Shown in pieces: positions 19,819-29,170 of a stretch of DNA of 64,000 nt (its first letter is position 1; every line of letters starts with the position of its first letter). Below the pieces are notes generated by a model. The model did not search any database. It was not told the DNA's origin and was given only the letters and a program-made list of their open reading frames with translations. A program made the position numbers and the translations under genes. The stretch spans positions 857,001 through 921,000 of the forward strand of contig BPGV01000001.1 in the NCBI GenBank assembly GCA_026003215.1. Reading direction: 5' to 3'. This DNA is from Bacteroidia bacterium. Lineage in GTDB: Bacteria > Bacteroidota > Bacteroidia > SpSt-205.

Positions 19819-20637
19819 ATGAATGAACTCGCCCTCACGCCCTACTTAGACAAAGTCATTTGCGGGGATGCTTTACAAGTTTTGAGCGAGCTGCCGGACG
19901 AATGCATCGACTTAGGCATTACCTCGCCGCCGTACAATAAAAAACACAAGCATGGCGGTTGGCTTGTGCCCAAAGTGGTGTATAAAGGAGCCACCGACGT
20001 CCTGCCCGAAGAAGCCTACCAAGCCTGGCAAATCCAAGTGCTCAACGAACTCTACCGCATTACAAAAGAAGGAGGCAGCTTTTTTTACAACCACAAAGTG
20101 CGCTACGAAAACGGAAAAATGTTCCACCCCATAGAGTGGCTCCTGAAAACTAAGTGGACCGTATGGCAAGAGATTATATGGCATAGGCGTATTGCGGGCA
20201 ATATCCGGGGGTGGCGCTTTTGGCAGGTAGAAGAGCGCATCTACTGGCTGGTCAAGGGCAAACCCACAGAACTCAAGCCCCAACACGCCAAGCTCACTTC
20301 GGTATGGGAGATACGTCCCGAGCGTGCCCACAAGGACCATCCGGCGGTCTTTCCCCTTGAGCTACCTACTCGTATCATCTACGCTATCCTGGAAGACAGG
20401 CCGGGCACCGTGATAGACCCTTTTTGCGGGACAGGCACCACGCTCGTGGCCGCTAAACTCTTAGACAAAAACTATGTAGGCATAGAGATTTCGCCCGAGT
20501 ATGTCGCATACGCTGAGCAAAGGCTCGCCCAAGCCCACACCGAAAAAGCCACGGTACACAAAGAGATAGCCCTGCACAGCGTAGAACTTACCTTTCGAGA
20601 GAGAAAGGCCCGCGGCTATTGGGCAGAAAAAAGGTAG
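19819..20637 (+). CDS. site-specific DNA methyltransferase (N4-cytosine/N6-adenine class), apparently orphan
   Basis: Motif IV TSPPYN, motif I DPFCGTGTTLVAAKLLDKNYVGIEISPEYVAYAEQRL; no restriction endonuclease-like ORF adjacent. Confidence 0.92.
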   Translation: MNELALTPYLDKVICGDALQVLSELPDECIDLGITSPPYNKKHKHGGWLVPKVVYKGATDVLPEEAYQAWQIQVLNELYRITKEGGSFFYNHKVRYENGKMFHPIEWLLKTKWTVWQEIIWHRRIAGNIRGWRFWQVEERIYWLVKGKPTELKPQHAKLTSVWEIRPERAHKDHPAVFPLELPTRIIYAILEDRPGTVIDPFCGTGTTLVAAKLLDKNYVGIEISPEYVAYAEQRLAQAHTEKATVHKEIALHSVELTFRERKARGYWAEKR

Positions 20638-20657
20638 GCTTTTTGAGACAGAAAGCC

Positions 20658-20665
20658 TATCTTTG
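20658..20665 (+). promoter_or_regulatory. -7 element TATCTTTG of phoD-T9SS gene
   Basis: 4 nt to ATG 20670. Confidence 0.65.
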
Positions 20666-20669
20666 GCAC

Positions 20670-22442
20670 ATGCACCGTTATTTAGTAGGGATAGGGCTTG
20701 TCTGGGCCCAAGGCTTACAAAGTGCCTTTGTTGGAGGCGTAACCGCTACCACAGCTCGCCTACAAATCCTTGGCCCCGCTAACGCCTCCGTACAAGTGGA
20801 GCTTAGCCCCACGCCTTCTTTTGCAGGGGCCTCTACGCAAACGGTCACGTTAGGTACAGCGGGCTTCGGCCGAGCTAACTTTTCGGGCCTCCAAGCCTAC
20901 ACCCGCTACTACTGGCGCGTCTATCGCCCCGGTATAGACACCCTCACAGGCAGCTTCCGTACCCTACCGCCCGACACCTTCAAAGGCTACCTGAAGTTTG
21001 CCTTTGGCTCCTGCCAAGCATTTGGCTACACGCCCCCCACAGCTGAACCCATTTTCCGGGTCATGGCCCAAGATACCCCGCTGCTTTTTCTGCAATGCGG
21101 AGACTGGGGCTACCCCGATTTGCGTTATGAGCGCCTACCGCAGGATAGTGTCGCTTTCGCCCAGTGGTGGGATACTATCGCAGCCGCTTACACGGCTCGG
21201 TATAGCAGCTCAGACATACGGCGCGTATTTCAAGTTTCGGCCGTGGATTATGTCTATGATGACCACGACTACATAGCCGACAATGCTTCTGGCTCTACGA
21301 TGCCCTATATCAGTGACACGTTGATACGGGAGTTTCGGTTTGTCCCCTACGCCCGCCGCAATATCATTGCGGCGTATGACAGCCTTTTCCCCCACTATCC
21401 ACTCGTAGATACCACCCAAGGGATATATCACCGCATTCGGTTTGCCAATGTGGAGATTTTTGTGTGCGATAATCGTTCCAGCCGTTCGCCGAGTCTAAAT
21501 GCGCTTCAGTGGCGAGGCGATACCGCCTTTGTGGTGTATCCGCCTGCGCACTCTATGTTGGGGAGCGCACAACTGCAGTGGCTTTTGGATGGCCTGCGCA
21601 CCTCCACTGCCACCTGGAAGTTTGTTATTACAGGGGTAGCTTTCAATAAAGGCTATCGCCAGGTGCTCCAAGCTCTGTCGGGCAACTATACCTTGCAACA
21701 GTGTAGGCTGCCCGGCTTAGGTGACGGCGCTATGCTATTAGCCGGCTTATTAGACACTTGGGCAGGATATGCACCTGAGCAAGATTCTATCTTGGCTTTT
21801 TGTCAGCGCCACGGCATTCAAAATGTGATATGGCTTTCCAGCGATTCCCATACTTCGGCCATGGATGATGGCACCAACGCCGGCTTTCCAGAGATTATGG
21901 CAGGGAACCTTCGCCAGCAAAACTCCCAGCTGGCCTGGCTCATGGCCAACGCCGACCAGCTCCTCCCCGCCATCTGCCCCCAAGCCAACTTCAGCCAGAA
22001 CTTCTCCGTATGGAACGCTGGGGGACAGGGCCTTGGCAATAGCAACTTCAACGACGCCTACGGACGCATAGAGGTCTTTGGCGATGACTCTGTACGCCTC
22101 TCGCTTGTGGATGCAAATGGCCAAGGGATTGCCTCGCTGACCTTACGCCCAGGAGGAGCTGCAGGGCTTATCCGTACCCATCCCCTCCCCTCCGACCGCT
22201 TCCGCATAGGCCCCTCACCCACCCGCAGCACACTCAACGTCTTTATTGATCCTACCCTCCTCCCCGAACCTGCCGAACTCTACCTCACCAACCTCATGGG
22301 ACAGGTCATAGAAAAACGCATTGTCTCCGCCCAAGAAAAAAATCCCCTTCTCTTGCGGGGAGACTCGCTCTCCCCCGGCTTGTACTTCGTGGTGCTCTAT
22401 ACCCACCAAGGGCCCTTTGTACGCAGCTTTGTAAAAGAGTAG
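20670..22442 (+). CDS. PhoD-like alkaline phosphatase/phosphodiesterase with T9SS C-terminal sorting domain
   Basis: FGSCQAFGY, DYVYDDHDYIADNASG, IWLSSDSHTSAMDD; C-term FRIGPSPTRSTLNVFIDP...LSPGLYFVVLYT. Start 20670 after TATCTTTG. Confidence 0.88.
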   Translation: MHRYLVGIGLVWAQGLQSAFVGGVTATTARLQILGPANASVQVELSPTPSFAGASTQTVTLGTAGFGRANFSGLQAYTRYYWRVYRPGIDTLTGSFRTLPPDTFKGYLKFAFGSCQAFGYTPPTAEPIFRVMAQDTPLLFLQCGDWGYPDLRYERLPQDSVAFAQWWDTIAAAYTARYSSSDIRRVFQVSAVDYVYDDHDYIADNASGSTMPYISDTLIREFRFVPYARRNIIAAYDSLFPHYPLVDTTQGIYHRIRFANVEIFVCDNRSSRSPSLNALQWRGDTAFVVYPPAHSMLGSAQLQWLLDGLRTSTATWKFVITGVAFNKGYRQVLQALSGNYTLQQCRLPGLGDGAMLLAGLLDTWAGYAPEQDSILAFCQRHGIQNVIWLSSDSHTSAMDDGTNAGFPEIMAGNLRQQNSQLAWLMANADQLLPAICPQANFSQNFSVWNAGGQGLGNSNFNDAYGRIEVFGDDSVRLSLVDANGQGIASLTLRPGGAAGLIRTHPLPSDRFRIGPSPTRSTLNVFIDPTLLPEPAELYLTNLMGQVIEKRIVSAQEKNPLLLRGDSLSPGLYFVVLYTHQGPFVRSFVKE

Positions 22443-22483
22443 GGAAACGATGTTTCCCAAAATACTGTTACCTTAGTGCCAAT

Positions 22484-22915
22484 ATGAGTACCTGGCGCAA
22501 CTGGTTGCGTACCCTCCTGCCTTGGGCAGAAAAGTCTGCTACGCAGCCAACTTTTTCTTCTTCTCCTACCAGAGGAGACTCTGGGATTACGGGGCCAGCC
22601 GTTATGGAGCCCGCGTACCCCTCCTCCGAAGCCCTTTGGAATACCTTACCGCCCCAAATACCCCTCTTGCCCATCAAGCAGTGGACTATACAAAATATCT
22701 CCCCTTATGCGTGGGACCGGGCGATGATTCGCACCATTACTTTACTTCAAAAGGAAAAAATAGCGCTTCCGGAGGTCCTCCAGCCTTCGCCGCAAACTCG
22801 CGTGCCGGCCTCGGTAGCTAAGGCTATCCTTCTGGCCCTCAAGGACATGTACGGAATAGAACCAGCCGCTATCCTTCAGACTATTCGCACCGCCATACCT
22901 ACAAACTTCTTCTAA
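22484..22915 (+). CDS. uncharacterised 143-aa protein, first gene of V4R cassette
   Basis: Intact ORF, TACCTTAG box 7 nt upstream, 3 nt from next gene; no family recognised. Confidence 0.65.
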   Translation: MSTWRNWLRTLLPWAEKSATQPTFSSSPTRGDSGITGPAVMEPAYPSSEALWNTLPPQIPLLPIKQWTIQNISPYAWDRAMIRTITLLQKEKIALPEVLQPSPQTRVPASVAKAILLALKDMYGIEPAAILQTIRTAIPTNFF

Positions 22916-22918
22916 GCT

Positions 22919-24181
22919 ATGGTTCAGCAGATAGCCGTCGCTTTTCAACCGAATCTGCGTCGGGGTTCAGTAGTCTTGGGCGGTGAGCCGCATGTGGTGC
23001 ACTGCCACTATTACAACCACTTCTTGCAAACCAGTATTGAAGACGCCGAGAGCCTTTATCCCGTTGAAGAGGTGCTGGTATGGACGGCCCAGGAGATTGG
23101 GCATAGTCTTTTTCGGCGCCTTTTTGCCGAGCAAGGGGTACATACCGCCGAGCAGCGCAAGGCCTGGGTTGAAGCTGTGTACAGCACCTGCGGGTTTGGC
23201 AAGGTGAGCCTACAAAACCTCTCGGCAGAAGGCGGAGAGGTACGCACGCCGTACGAGCATTACGCCTACACGTATGCGGCGACCTTCCCCCCTCGGCCTA
23301 AGGGCAAAAGGGGGGTAGCGTACTTCTCCCAGGGCTACTTGGCGGGGGCCATAGAGGCGATTTACGACCTTCCGCTGGGGAGTATCGGGAGCGAGCAGAT
23401 CGCTTGCCTCACCCAGGGCGACCCCGAAGTAGCCTGGCGCTTCTATCGGCTCAGTACGCCTTTGCCCCTCCAACCCTCCGTAGGAGAAGGGCAACCCGAA
23501 GAAGGCGACCTCTTCCAACCCCCTAATACGCGGGTTCCCATGGCCCAGATACGCGACGCTGTATTGGGCCTACCCCTTACCCCAGATCCTGAGACCGGCC
23601 TCATAGAAGCGTTTGGCGTAGTGCTGACCCGCCTGCCAGGGAACTATTACAGCCTCATCTCTGAAAGGCACCTCGCCCGCATGGAGGCCTTGATTGGCCC
23701 TGAAGCGCGCCTCCTCGTGCTCGACATGCTGATTGAGTCCGGCCATGTATGCGCCTTCAACACCTTAGGGGGCATTATGCAAAGTGCCGAGTGGGATGCG
23801 GTGGTTCGCCCCTACTTGGATACGCCGGAGGATTGGATCTACGGTATAGCGGCTTGCTTGCCCGCTATCGGCTGGGGCCTCGTGCAGTGCACCCATACCC
23901 CTTCCCCACAAGCTTGCCAAGTCACCCTTACAAACTGGTACGAAAGCACCGCCATTGCTGCCCTCCGATCCCACACGCTGGACCACTCGCCTTTCGCTCG
24001 GGGGCTCTTCGCCGGGGTTCTGGCGCTGATTTATACTGCGGGCATACATAAAGAACGTTTGACCTTTGATGGGCAGCTGTACCGAAAGCTCTTTCAAGAA
24101 AAGCGCACCTACACCGGGGAGTTTATCCAAAGCCGCCTACGAGGAGAAGCCTCAGATACCGTACGCATGCAGGCCGCCTGA
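22919..24181 (+). CDS. tandem V4R-domain (4-vinyl-reductase/hydrocarbon-binding-like) protein without DNA-binding domain
   Basis: Domain 1: GFGKVSLQNLSAEGGEVRTPYEHYAY...YFSQGYLAGAIEAIYDLPLGSIGSEQIACLTQGDPEVAWRFY matches the V4R pattern (GyLaG...EtkClakGdpyCeF); domain 2: IGWGLVQCTHTPSPQACQVTLTNWYES...FARGLFAGVLALIY. Confidence 0.7.
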   Translation: MVQQIAVAFQPNLRRGSVVLGGEPHVVHCHYYNHFLQTSIEDAESLYPVEEVLVWTAQEIGHSLFRRLFAEQGVHTAEQRKAWVEAVYSTCGFGKVSLQNLSAEGGEVRTPYEHYAYTYAATFPPRPKGKRGVAYFSQGYLAGAIEAIYDLPLGSIGSEQIACLTQGDPEVAWRFYRLSTPLPLQPSVGEGQPEEGDLFQPPNTRVPMAQIRDAVLGLPLTPDPETGLIEAFGVVLTRLPGNYYSLISERHLARMEALIGPEARLLVLDMLIESGHVCAFNTLGGIMQSAEWDAVVRPYLDTPEDWIYGIAACLPAIGWGLVQCTHTPSPQACQVTLTNWYESTAIAALRSHTLDHSPFARGLFAGVLALIYTAGIHKERLTFDGQLYRKLFQEKRTYTGEFIQSRLRGEASDTVRMQAA

Positions 24182-24183
24182 GT

Positions 24184-24483
24184 ATGGCCGAGCCGCCCCT
24201 GCACATCCAGCAGCTCCAGGTCTGCGCCTGGCGCATCAAGTACCTTGTGGCGCTCCCCACCCCCCTCGAAAGCCAAGAATGGCAAAGGCTCCAAGGGGCT
24301 TGGCCGGGCAGCCGATTGGACATTATACCCGTAGGAGAGGGCCTCTTGTATAAGCTGACCCTCCCCGAACGCTTAGGCACCATCACAGGCAGCACCGCTT
24401 CGGCGGAGCTCTACGCCGTACTCGCCCGACAAGAAGCCCGACAGCTCTTAACCCAACTCCAAGAGGTCCTACACCATCTATAA
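24184..24483 (+). CDS. uncharacterised 99-aa protein, third gene of V4R cassette
   Basis: Intact ORF 2 nt after V4R gene stop; same strand; no family recognised. Confidence 0.6.
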   Translation: MAEPPLHIQQLQVCAWRIKYLVALPTPLESQEWQRLQGAWPGSRLDIIPVGEGLLYKLTLPERLGTITGSTASAELYAVLARQEARQLLTQLQEVLHHL

Positions 24484-24510
24484 AAAAACGGGGGCTCTCT
24501 GTGAGCCCCC
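24482..24510 (-). terminator. Rho-independent terminator for the minus-strand T9SS gene
   Basis: On minus strand GGGGGCTC-acaga-GAGCCCCC then gTTTTTTT; 32 nt past the stop at 24542. Confidence 0.85.
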
Positions 24511-24541
24511 AGGTAGAAACCGACCTTCCTCTCCGCGTAGG

Positions 24542-25444
24542 TTACTCTACTATGACGAGCTTGTGGCTGAGGCGCCCCTCCGCGCTCTCGGCTATGACGG
24601 TGTATAAGCCTGCCGGCAGGCGCAAGAGGTGGCGATACTCCCCAGCAGCGTAGGTAGCGCTATGACGATACGCTTCCCGGCCGTCGGCCGTCATCACCCG
24701 CAGGGTGAGCGTAGTAGCCTGCACCAACCGGAAGGACACCGCCGCCTCTCCATACGCGGGATTAGGCGCTATGGTAAAGCTCGCTACTGAAGGCAGCACC
24801 GAGGCAATGCCTGTGGCGGGAGGATTATTGGTCACCACCACTACATATCTGAAGACAGTATCTAACCACGCATTTTGCCCCAAGAGCTGCGGCGTAAGGT
24901 TAGTCGTGTCTTTATTGGGGCCATCCCCTAAGCCAGGAATAAAAGCACGTACTTTTACCCTGAGCGTATCGGACCCTTCAGTCGCCCCCGCCTTAATACA
25001 CACACGAGCACAACCTATCGGTGATGTAGCTCCTTGGGTACCCCCAGGGTTTTGATATACAACAAAGTTAGCTTTCCTATTTGGGTCGGTGGGATCGTAC
25101 TGCTTGTAGCGATGCATTTGGTCAAAGTGAATAGCCCCCTGAGTGGGATCGGTGGTGTTATAGGCAAACGGTTGACCATTTTGTTGGGTAATCCGGCCAC
25201 TATCCAGCCTGAGGCTATCTACCCAAATGGCATAGTTGGGACTAAGCAGAAAACCTCCCTGGCGTACCGTATCCGGGAAAGTAAAATAGATCACCAACGA
25301 AGTATCTACCCCAGGACGGACATACAAAATCGCCGGATTGAACCCATAAGGGGTCGGACTTTGATTAGCATTGGGTGTACACTGTGTACACTGGGCATAA
25401 AGAGAAACGCCCCAAACCGCTGTGAGCAATACTACGTACCGCAT
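24542..25444 (-). CDS. secreted protein with T9SS C-terminal sorting domain
   Basis: Signal peptide MRYVVLLTAVWGVSLYAQ; C-term FTIAPNPAYGEAAVSFRLVQ...LLRLPAGLYTVIAESAEGRLSHKLVIVE; start after TATATTTG. Confidence 0.8.
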   Translation of the reverse strand: MRYVVLLTAVWGVSLYAQCTQCTPNANQSPTPYGFNPAILYVRPGVDTSLVIYFTFPDTVRQGGFLLSPNYAIWVDSLRLDSGRITQQNGQPFAYNTTDPTQGAIHFDQMHRYKQYDPTDPNRKANFVVYQNPGGTQGATSPIGCARVCIKAGATEGSDTLRVKVRAFIPGLGDGPNKDTTNLTPQLLGQNAWLDTVFRYVVVVTNNPPATGIASVLPSVASFTIAPNPAYGEAAVSFRLVQATTLTLRVMTADGREAYRHSATYAAGEYRHLLRLPAGLYTVIAESAEGRLSHKLVIVE

Positions 25445-25451
25445 ATCCAGA

Positions 25452-25459
25452 CAAATATA
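25452..25459 (-). promoter_or_regulatory. -7 element TATATTTG of T9SS gene
   Basis: 7 nt to ATG 25444. Confidence 0.7.
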
Positions 25460-25491
25460 CAACCCTTTAGGCAAATGCAAGGGGAGCGTAG

Positions 25492-25499
25492 TACCTTTG
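25492..25499 (+). promoter_or_regulatory. -7 element TACCTTTG of OlsF-like gene
   Basis: 5 nt to ATG 25505. Confidence 0.75.
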
Positions 25500-25504
25500 G
25501 GTAG

Positions 25505-27337
25505 ATGGTTCGGTATAGGCGGCCCTTAGTAGAGCTGAAAGAACTCCTTCAGACGCCTTGGCAGCGGGTCATCTATACCCTTACGGGCCCATGGGTGGAA
25601 AAGGCCTTAGGGATTGAAAAGCTCAACCGCTTTTATGAGCTGTGCGAGGAGAGCGGCCGTACCCCCGGCGAGTTTGCCCACCGAGTGCTGGAGCTGATTG
25701 GCGTGCAGTATGTCCTTCCCACGCCGGCCGAGCTGGAGTCCCTCCGCCAATACACTGGGCCCATGGTCGTCGTATGTAACCATCCCTTCGGCGGTATAGA
25801 AGCTATATTTTTGGTACGCTTTTTGAGCGAGATACGAAAAGATTTTCGTATTATCGCAAACTTCTTTTTGGAACGGGTGGAGGAGGTACGGGAAACCCTG
25901 CTTTTAGTGGACCCGTTTGGGGGGAATGCCGCTCGGCAGTTTAATCTCCAGCCTATCAAGCAGGCCATCCAATATCTCAAAGAAGGGGGGCTTCTGGGGA
26001 TTTTTCCCTCAGGCGAAGTAGCCAGCCTGAACCTACGCACAGGACAAATCCGAGAACCCGACTGGAACCCCCTCGTGGGTCGGCTTATCCTACAAAGCGG
26101 GGCCGCAGCGCTCCCGCTGTACTTCCATGGGACCAATAGCTTACTTTTCCATCTGGCGGGCTTGGTTAACCCGCGTCTGCGTACCAGTCTCCTCATCCGA
26201 GAGTTTGTCAGCCCGAATGCTCGGAAAGTGCATTACCGCATGGGTAAGCTCATCCCCTTTGAAAAACTAAAAAGTTTAGGCACCGCTGAAAAAATCACCG
26301 CCTACCTGCGCAGTAAAACGTATCTTTTGGGCGAGAGCGTAGAAAGCCGTTATAAGCGCTTGCGTCTGCGTCGGCATCGGGCCCTGCGGGTAGACTCACC
26401 TCCCACCCCTGAGCCGATAGCCCCCCCTATTTCGCCCGAGCTCATCCAAAAGCAGTTAGAGACTCTGCCGGCGTCCCAACACCTACTTACCCAGGGCGAG
26501 TGGAAGGTGTACTTTTTCCGAGGCAGCCAGCAGCCCCTACTGCTGGAGGAAATCGGCCGACTGCGGGAAATCACCTTCCGCCAAGTAGGCGAAGGCACCG
26601 GCAAAAGCCGCGACTTAGACCCTTACGACCAGTGGTACGACCACCTCATCTTATACAATCAACAAGATCACTCCATAGCAGGGGCTTACCGTATTGGACG
26701 ATGTGATGAAATTTTACGCACACGGGGGCTGCGTGGCCTGTATACCTACTCGCTTTTCCACATGAAACGCAAGCTTTTTACCGAAATCCACCCTGCTCTG
26801 GAACTGGGCCGCGCCTTTATCTTGGACAAATACCAGCGTTCGTATGCGCCGCTGTATCTCTTATGGCGAGGCATTGGCGCCTATATCCTGCAATACCCCC
26901 ACTACCGCTTCTTGCTTGGACCTGTAAGCATAAGCGCGCAGTTTCCCGACCTTTCTAAGGCGCTATTGGTAGCTTTCCTCGCAGACAAATACGGCGAACC
27001 CCACCTCATGGAGGAAATCCGCGGCCGAACCCCTTATATGCCCCCCGCCAAGTATCGCGAACACTACTACACCATCTCCGTAGAAAGTCTCCAAGATGTA
27101 CAAGAGATTATAGAAGAGCTGGAAGGCAGCCATATAAAAATCCCCATTCTCATCAAGCATTACTTACGCATGGGAGCCCGCATTTTGGCTTTCAATATTG
27201 ACCGTTCCTTCAGTGATGCACTGGATATCTTGATGGTAACCGATCTTTTGAAGGCCGACCCTGACCAAATGCGCCGCTACATGGGCGAAAACGGCTATAC
27301 CCAGTACTTAGCTTATCACCAAGTGCGAGCGAACTAA
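25505..27337 (+). CDS. two-domain acyltransferase: N-terminal PlsC-like O-acyltransferase + C-terminal OlsB-like GNAT N-acyltransferase (OlsF-like)
   Basis: VVVCNHPFGGIEAIFL, GIFPSGEVASLN; C-term AGAYRIGRCDEIL...ALELGRAFILDKYQRSYAPLYLLWRGIGAYI. Confidence 0.85.
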   Translation: MVRYRRPLVELKELLQTPWQRVIYTLTGPWVEKALGIEKLNRFYELCEESGRTPGEFAHRVLELIGVQYVLPTPAELESLRQYTGPMVVVCNHPFGGIEAIFLVRFLSEIRKDFRIIANFFLERVEEVRETLLLVDPFGGNAARQFNLQPIKQAIQYLKEGGLLGIFPSGEVASLNLRTGQIREPDWNPLVGRLILQSGAAALPLYFHGTNSLLFHLAGLVNPRLRTSLLIREFVSPNARKVHYRMGKLIPFEKLKSLGTAEKITAYLRSKTYLLGESVESRYKRLRLRRHRALRVDSPPTPEPIAPPISPELIQKQLETLPASQHLLTQGEWKVYFFRGSQQPLLLEEIGRLREITFRQVGEGTGKSRDLDPYDQWYDHLILYNQQDHSIAGAYRIGRCDEILRTRGLRGLYTYSLFHMKRKLFTEIHPALELGRAFILDKYQRSYAPLYLLWRGIGAYILQYPHYRFLLGPVSISAQFPDLSKALLVAFLADKYGEPHLMEEIRGRTPYMPPAKYREHYYTISVESLQDVQEIIEELEGSHIKIPILIKHYLRMGARILAFNIDRSFSDALDILMVTDLLKADPDQMRRYMGENGYTQYLAYHQVRAN

Positions 27338-27366
27338 AAAAGAAGGTTTTGCGTATATTGCAGAAA

Positions 27367-27885
27367 ATGCGCTACTTGCTGAGCCTCATCAGTGGGGTAA
27401 GCCTATACGCACAGGGAAGTGTATCTGTGTATTTAGGTAGTGAGTTTATGTTGCTGCGCTTCCACAGGGGGTATGTGCCACCGGTGTTAGCTTCGGGGGC
27501 GGTGCTCGGCGGAACTTATGCGATAGTACGCTCGGGGGTCTCCCATACTGTGCAGGCTTGGGGAGAAGGGCGGGTAGCTTATATCATAGGGGGAGCTCTC
27601 CCCCCTATTTTTGGGGGAGGAAGTGCCGGAGTAGCTTGGCGCCTCGGTCTGCCAGACCCTACCCGGTACTACGCTCAAGCCGCCGTCGGCATAGATGCCT
27701 ATGCCCTCCGTGTGAGCGATAAAGGAGGTACTCCCCTTCGAGACACCCAAATACGCCCCATCCTCAGCATAGAAGTAGGGGCATTCACCTTTGCCGAGCC
27801 GCTTTTCCTGCGATACAGCTTCTATCCCCTCCCCGGCTCCACCAGTAAGTTTGTCTTGACCATAGGCACCTACTTAGACGGGTAG
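27367..27885 (+). CDS. hypothetical exported protein
   Basis: Signal peptide MRYLLSLISGVSLYAQ; outer-membrane-like beta segments. Confidence 0.6.
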   Translation: MRYLLSLISGVSLYAQGSVSVYLGSEFMLLRFHRGYVPPVLASGAVLGGTYAIVRSGVSHTVQAWGEGRVAYIIGGALPPIFGGGSAGVAWRLGLPDPTRYYAQAAVGIDAYALRVSDKGGTPLRDTQIRPILSIEVGAFTFAEPLFLRYSFYPLPGSTSKFVLTIGTYLDG

Positions 27886-27946
27886 CGGAGCTGCCCGCTC
27901 AGTTTTTGCCTGATACAAAAAACTTTTTGTAAGCAAAATAATCCCG

Positions 27947-27954
27947 TACCTTTG
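27947..27954 (+). promoter_or_regulatory. -7 element TACCTTTG of NRAMP gene, with TTTTTG at 27924-27929
   Basis: 5 nt to ATG 27960; 17-nt spacer to a TTTTTG -33-like box. Confidence 0.75.
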
Positions 27955-27959
27955 TAGGC

Positions 27960-29150
27960 ATGCGACGGTGGGTAGGGCCAGGATTGCTCGTAGCTGTGGG
28001 CTACATGGACCCGGGCAACTGGGCCACAGGTATTGAAGCGGGTAGCGGCTATGGGTATAGCTTGGCTTGGGTTATCCTTTTTTCGAGTGTAGCAGCCATT
28101 CTTTTGCAGATTGTAGCTGCACGTTTGGGCTTATATGGAAAAGCTGATCTAATAGGGCTGGGGTATCGTTTTTTGGGGCGGAAGGTAGGGCATTTCCTCA
28201 CGGCTACGGCTTTTATGGCGGTAGTAGCCACCGACCTGGCGGAGGTTTTAGGTTTTGCATTGGCCCTTAGGCTTTTGATAGGTCTCCCCATGGCCATAGG
28301 GGCTGTACTGGCCTTCGTAGAAGTACTGGTTGTCCTCTACTGGAGTGCGCGTCGTCCTCACGCCCTGGAAATGCTGGTAGGCGCACTGACCTTGGGGATT
28401 GTGGGCATTTTTGGGTACGAGCTGTGGCTATTGCGTCCTTCTTGGGGAGCAGTACAGAGCGGATTTATCCCCTCCATAGCCACCCTACATCAGCCCGGAG
28501 CGCTTTATTTGGCGCTGGGGCTCATCGGTGCCACTATCATGCCCCATAACCTATATCTTCATAGCGCTTGGATACAAAAGCGGTTTTCTGGGGACCTAAC
28601 TACCCAAACGCGCACCATGGAAAGGGACACCATCCTAAGTTTGTCGCTGGCATTCTTTGTGAACATAGCGCTTTTGATAGTAGCTGCCTCTCTAACAGGG
28701 GATACCCCCCCTCCCCAGCGCTGGGGCATAGAGGAAGCCTATCGCCTCTTTGCACCTTCCTTGGGCGCAGGGGCGATGGTGGCTTTTGGCGTAGCACTCC
28801 TCCTCTCGGGTCATAACGCCACACTCACCAGCACCCTCACCGGCCAATACGTATTAGAATATCTCCTACCTCGGCGGCTCTCTCCTACCCTGCGGAGCCT
28901 GGCTCTGCGCACCCTGAGCCTCCTGCCTGCCTTGATAGCGCTGATGGTATGGGGCGAAACTTACGTCAGTGACCTCCTCGTACTCTCCCAAGTCATCCTT
29001 TCCCTCCAACTGCCTTTTGTACTCCTGCCGATGTTGTACTTCCTCTGGAAGCTCCCTAAGGCACGTCCCCATCCCATAGCCCTCACTTTGGTTTATGGGA
29101 TTAGCCTCTGCGTAACGGGTCTCAACCTCTATTTACTGACCACGCTCTAA
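27960..29150 (+). CDS. NRAMP-family divalent metal transporter
   Basis: GYMDPGNWATGIEAGSGYGY, GATIMPHNLYLHSAW; about 11 TM helices. Confidence 0.95.
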   Translation: MRRWVGPGLLVAVGYMDPGNWATGIEAGSGYGYSLAWVILFSSVAAILLQIVAARLGLYGKADLIGLGYRFLGRKVGHFLTATAFMAVVATDLAEVLGFALALRLLIGLPMAIGAVLAFVEVLVVLYWSARRPHALEMLVGALTLGIVGIFGYELWLLRPSWGAVQSGFIPSIATLHQPGALYLALGLIGATIMPHNLYLHSAWIQKRFSGDLTTQTRTMERDTILSLSLAFFVNIALLIVAASLTGDTPPPQRWGIEEAYRLFAPSLGAGAMVAFGVALLLSGHNATLTSTLTGQYVLEYLLPRRLSPTLRSLALRTLSLLPALIALMVWGETYVSDLLVLSQVILSLQLPFVLLPMLYFLWKLPKARPHPIALTLVYGISLCVTGLNLYLLTTL

Positions 29151-29156
29151 GGCGCG

Positions 29157-29164
29157 TATTTTTG
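29157..29164 (+). promoter_or_regulatory. -7 element TATTTTTG of sod
   Basis: 6 nt to ATG 29171. Confidence 0.55.
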
Positions 29165-29170
29165 TCCAGT

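Noticed and set aside
19819-20637. Methyltransferase as part of a complete restriction-modification system
   Set aside because: Neighbours are a TonB receptor and a PhoD phosphatase; no endonuclease or specificity subunit candidate adjacent.
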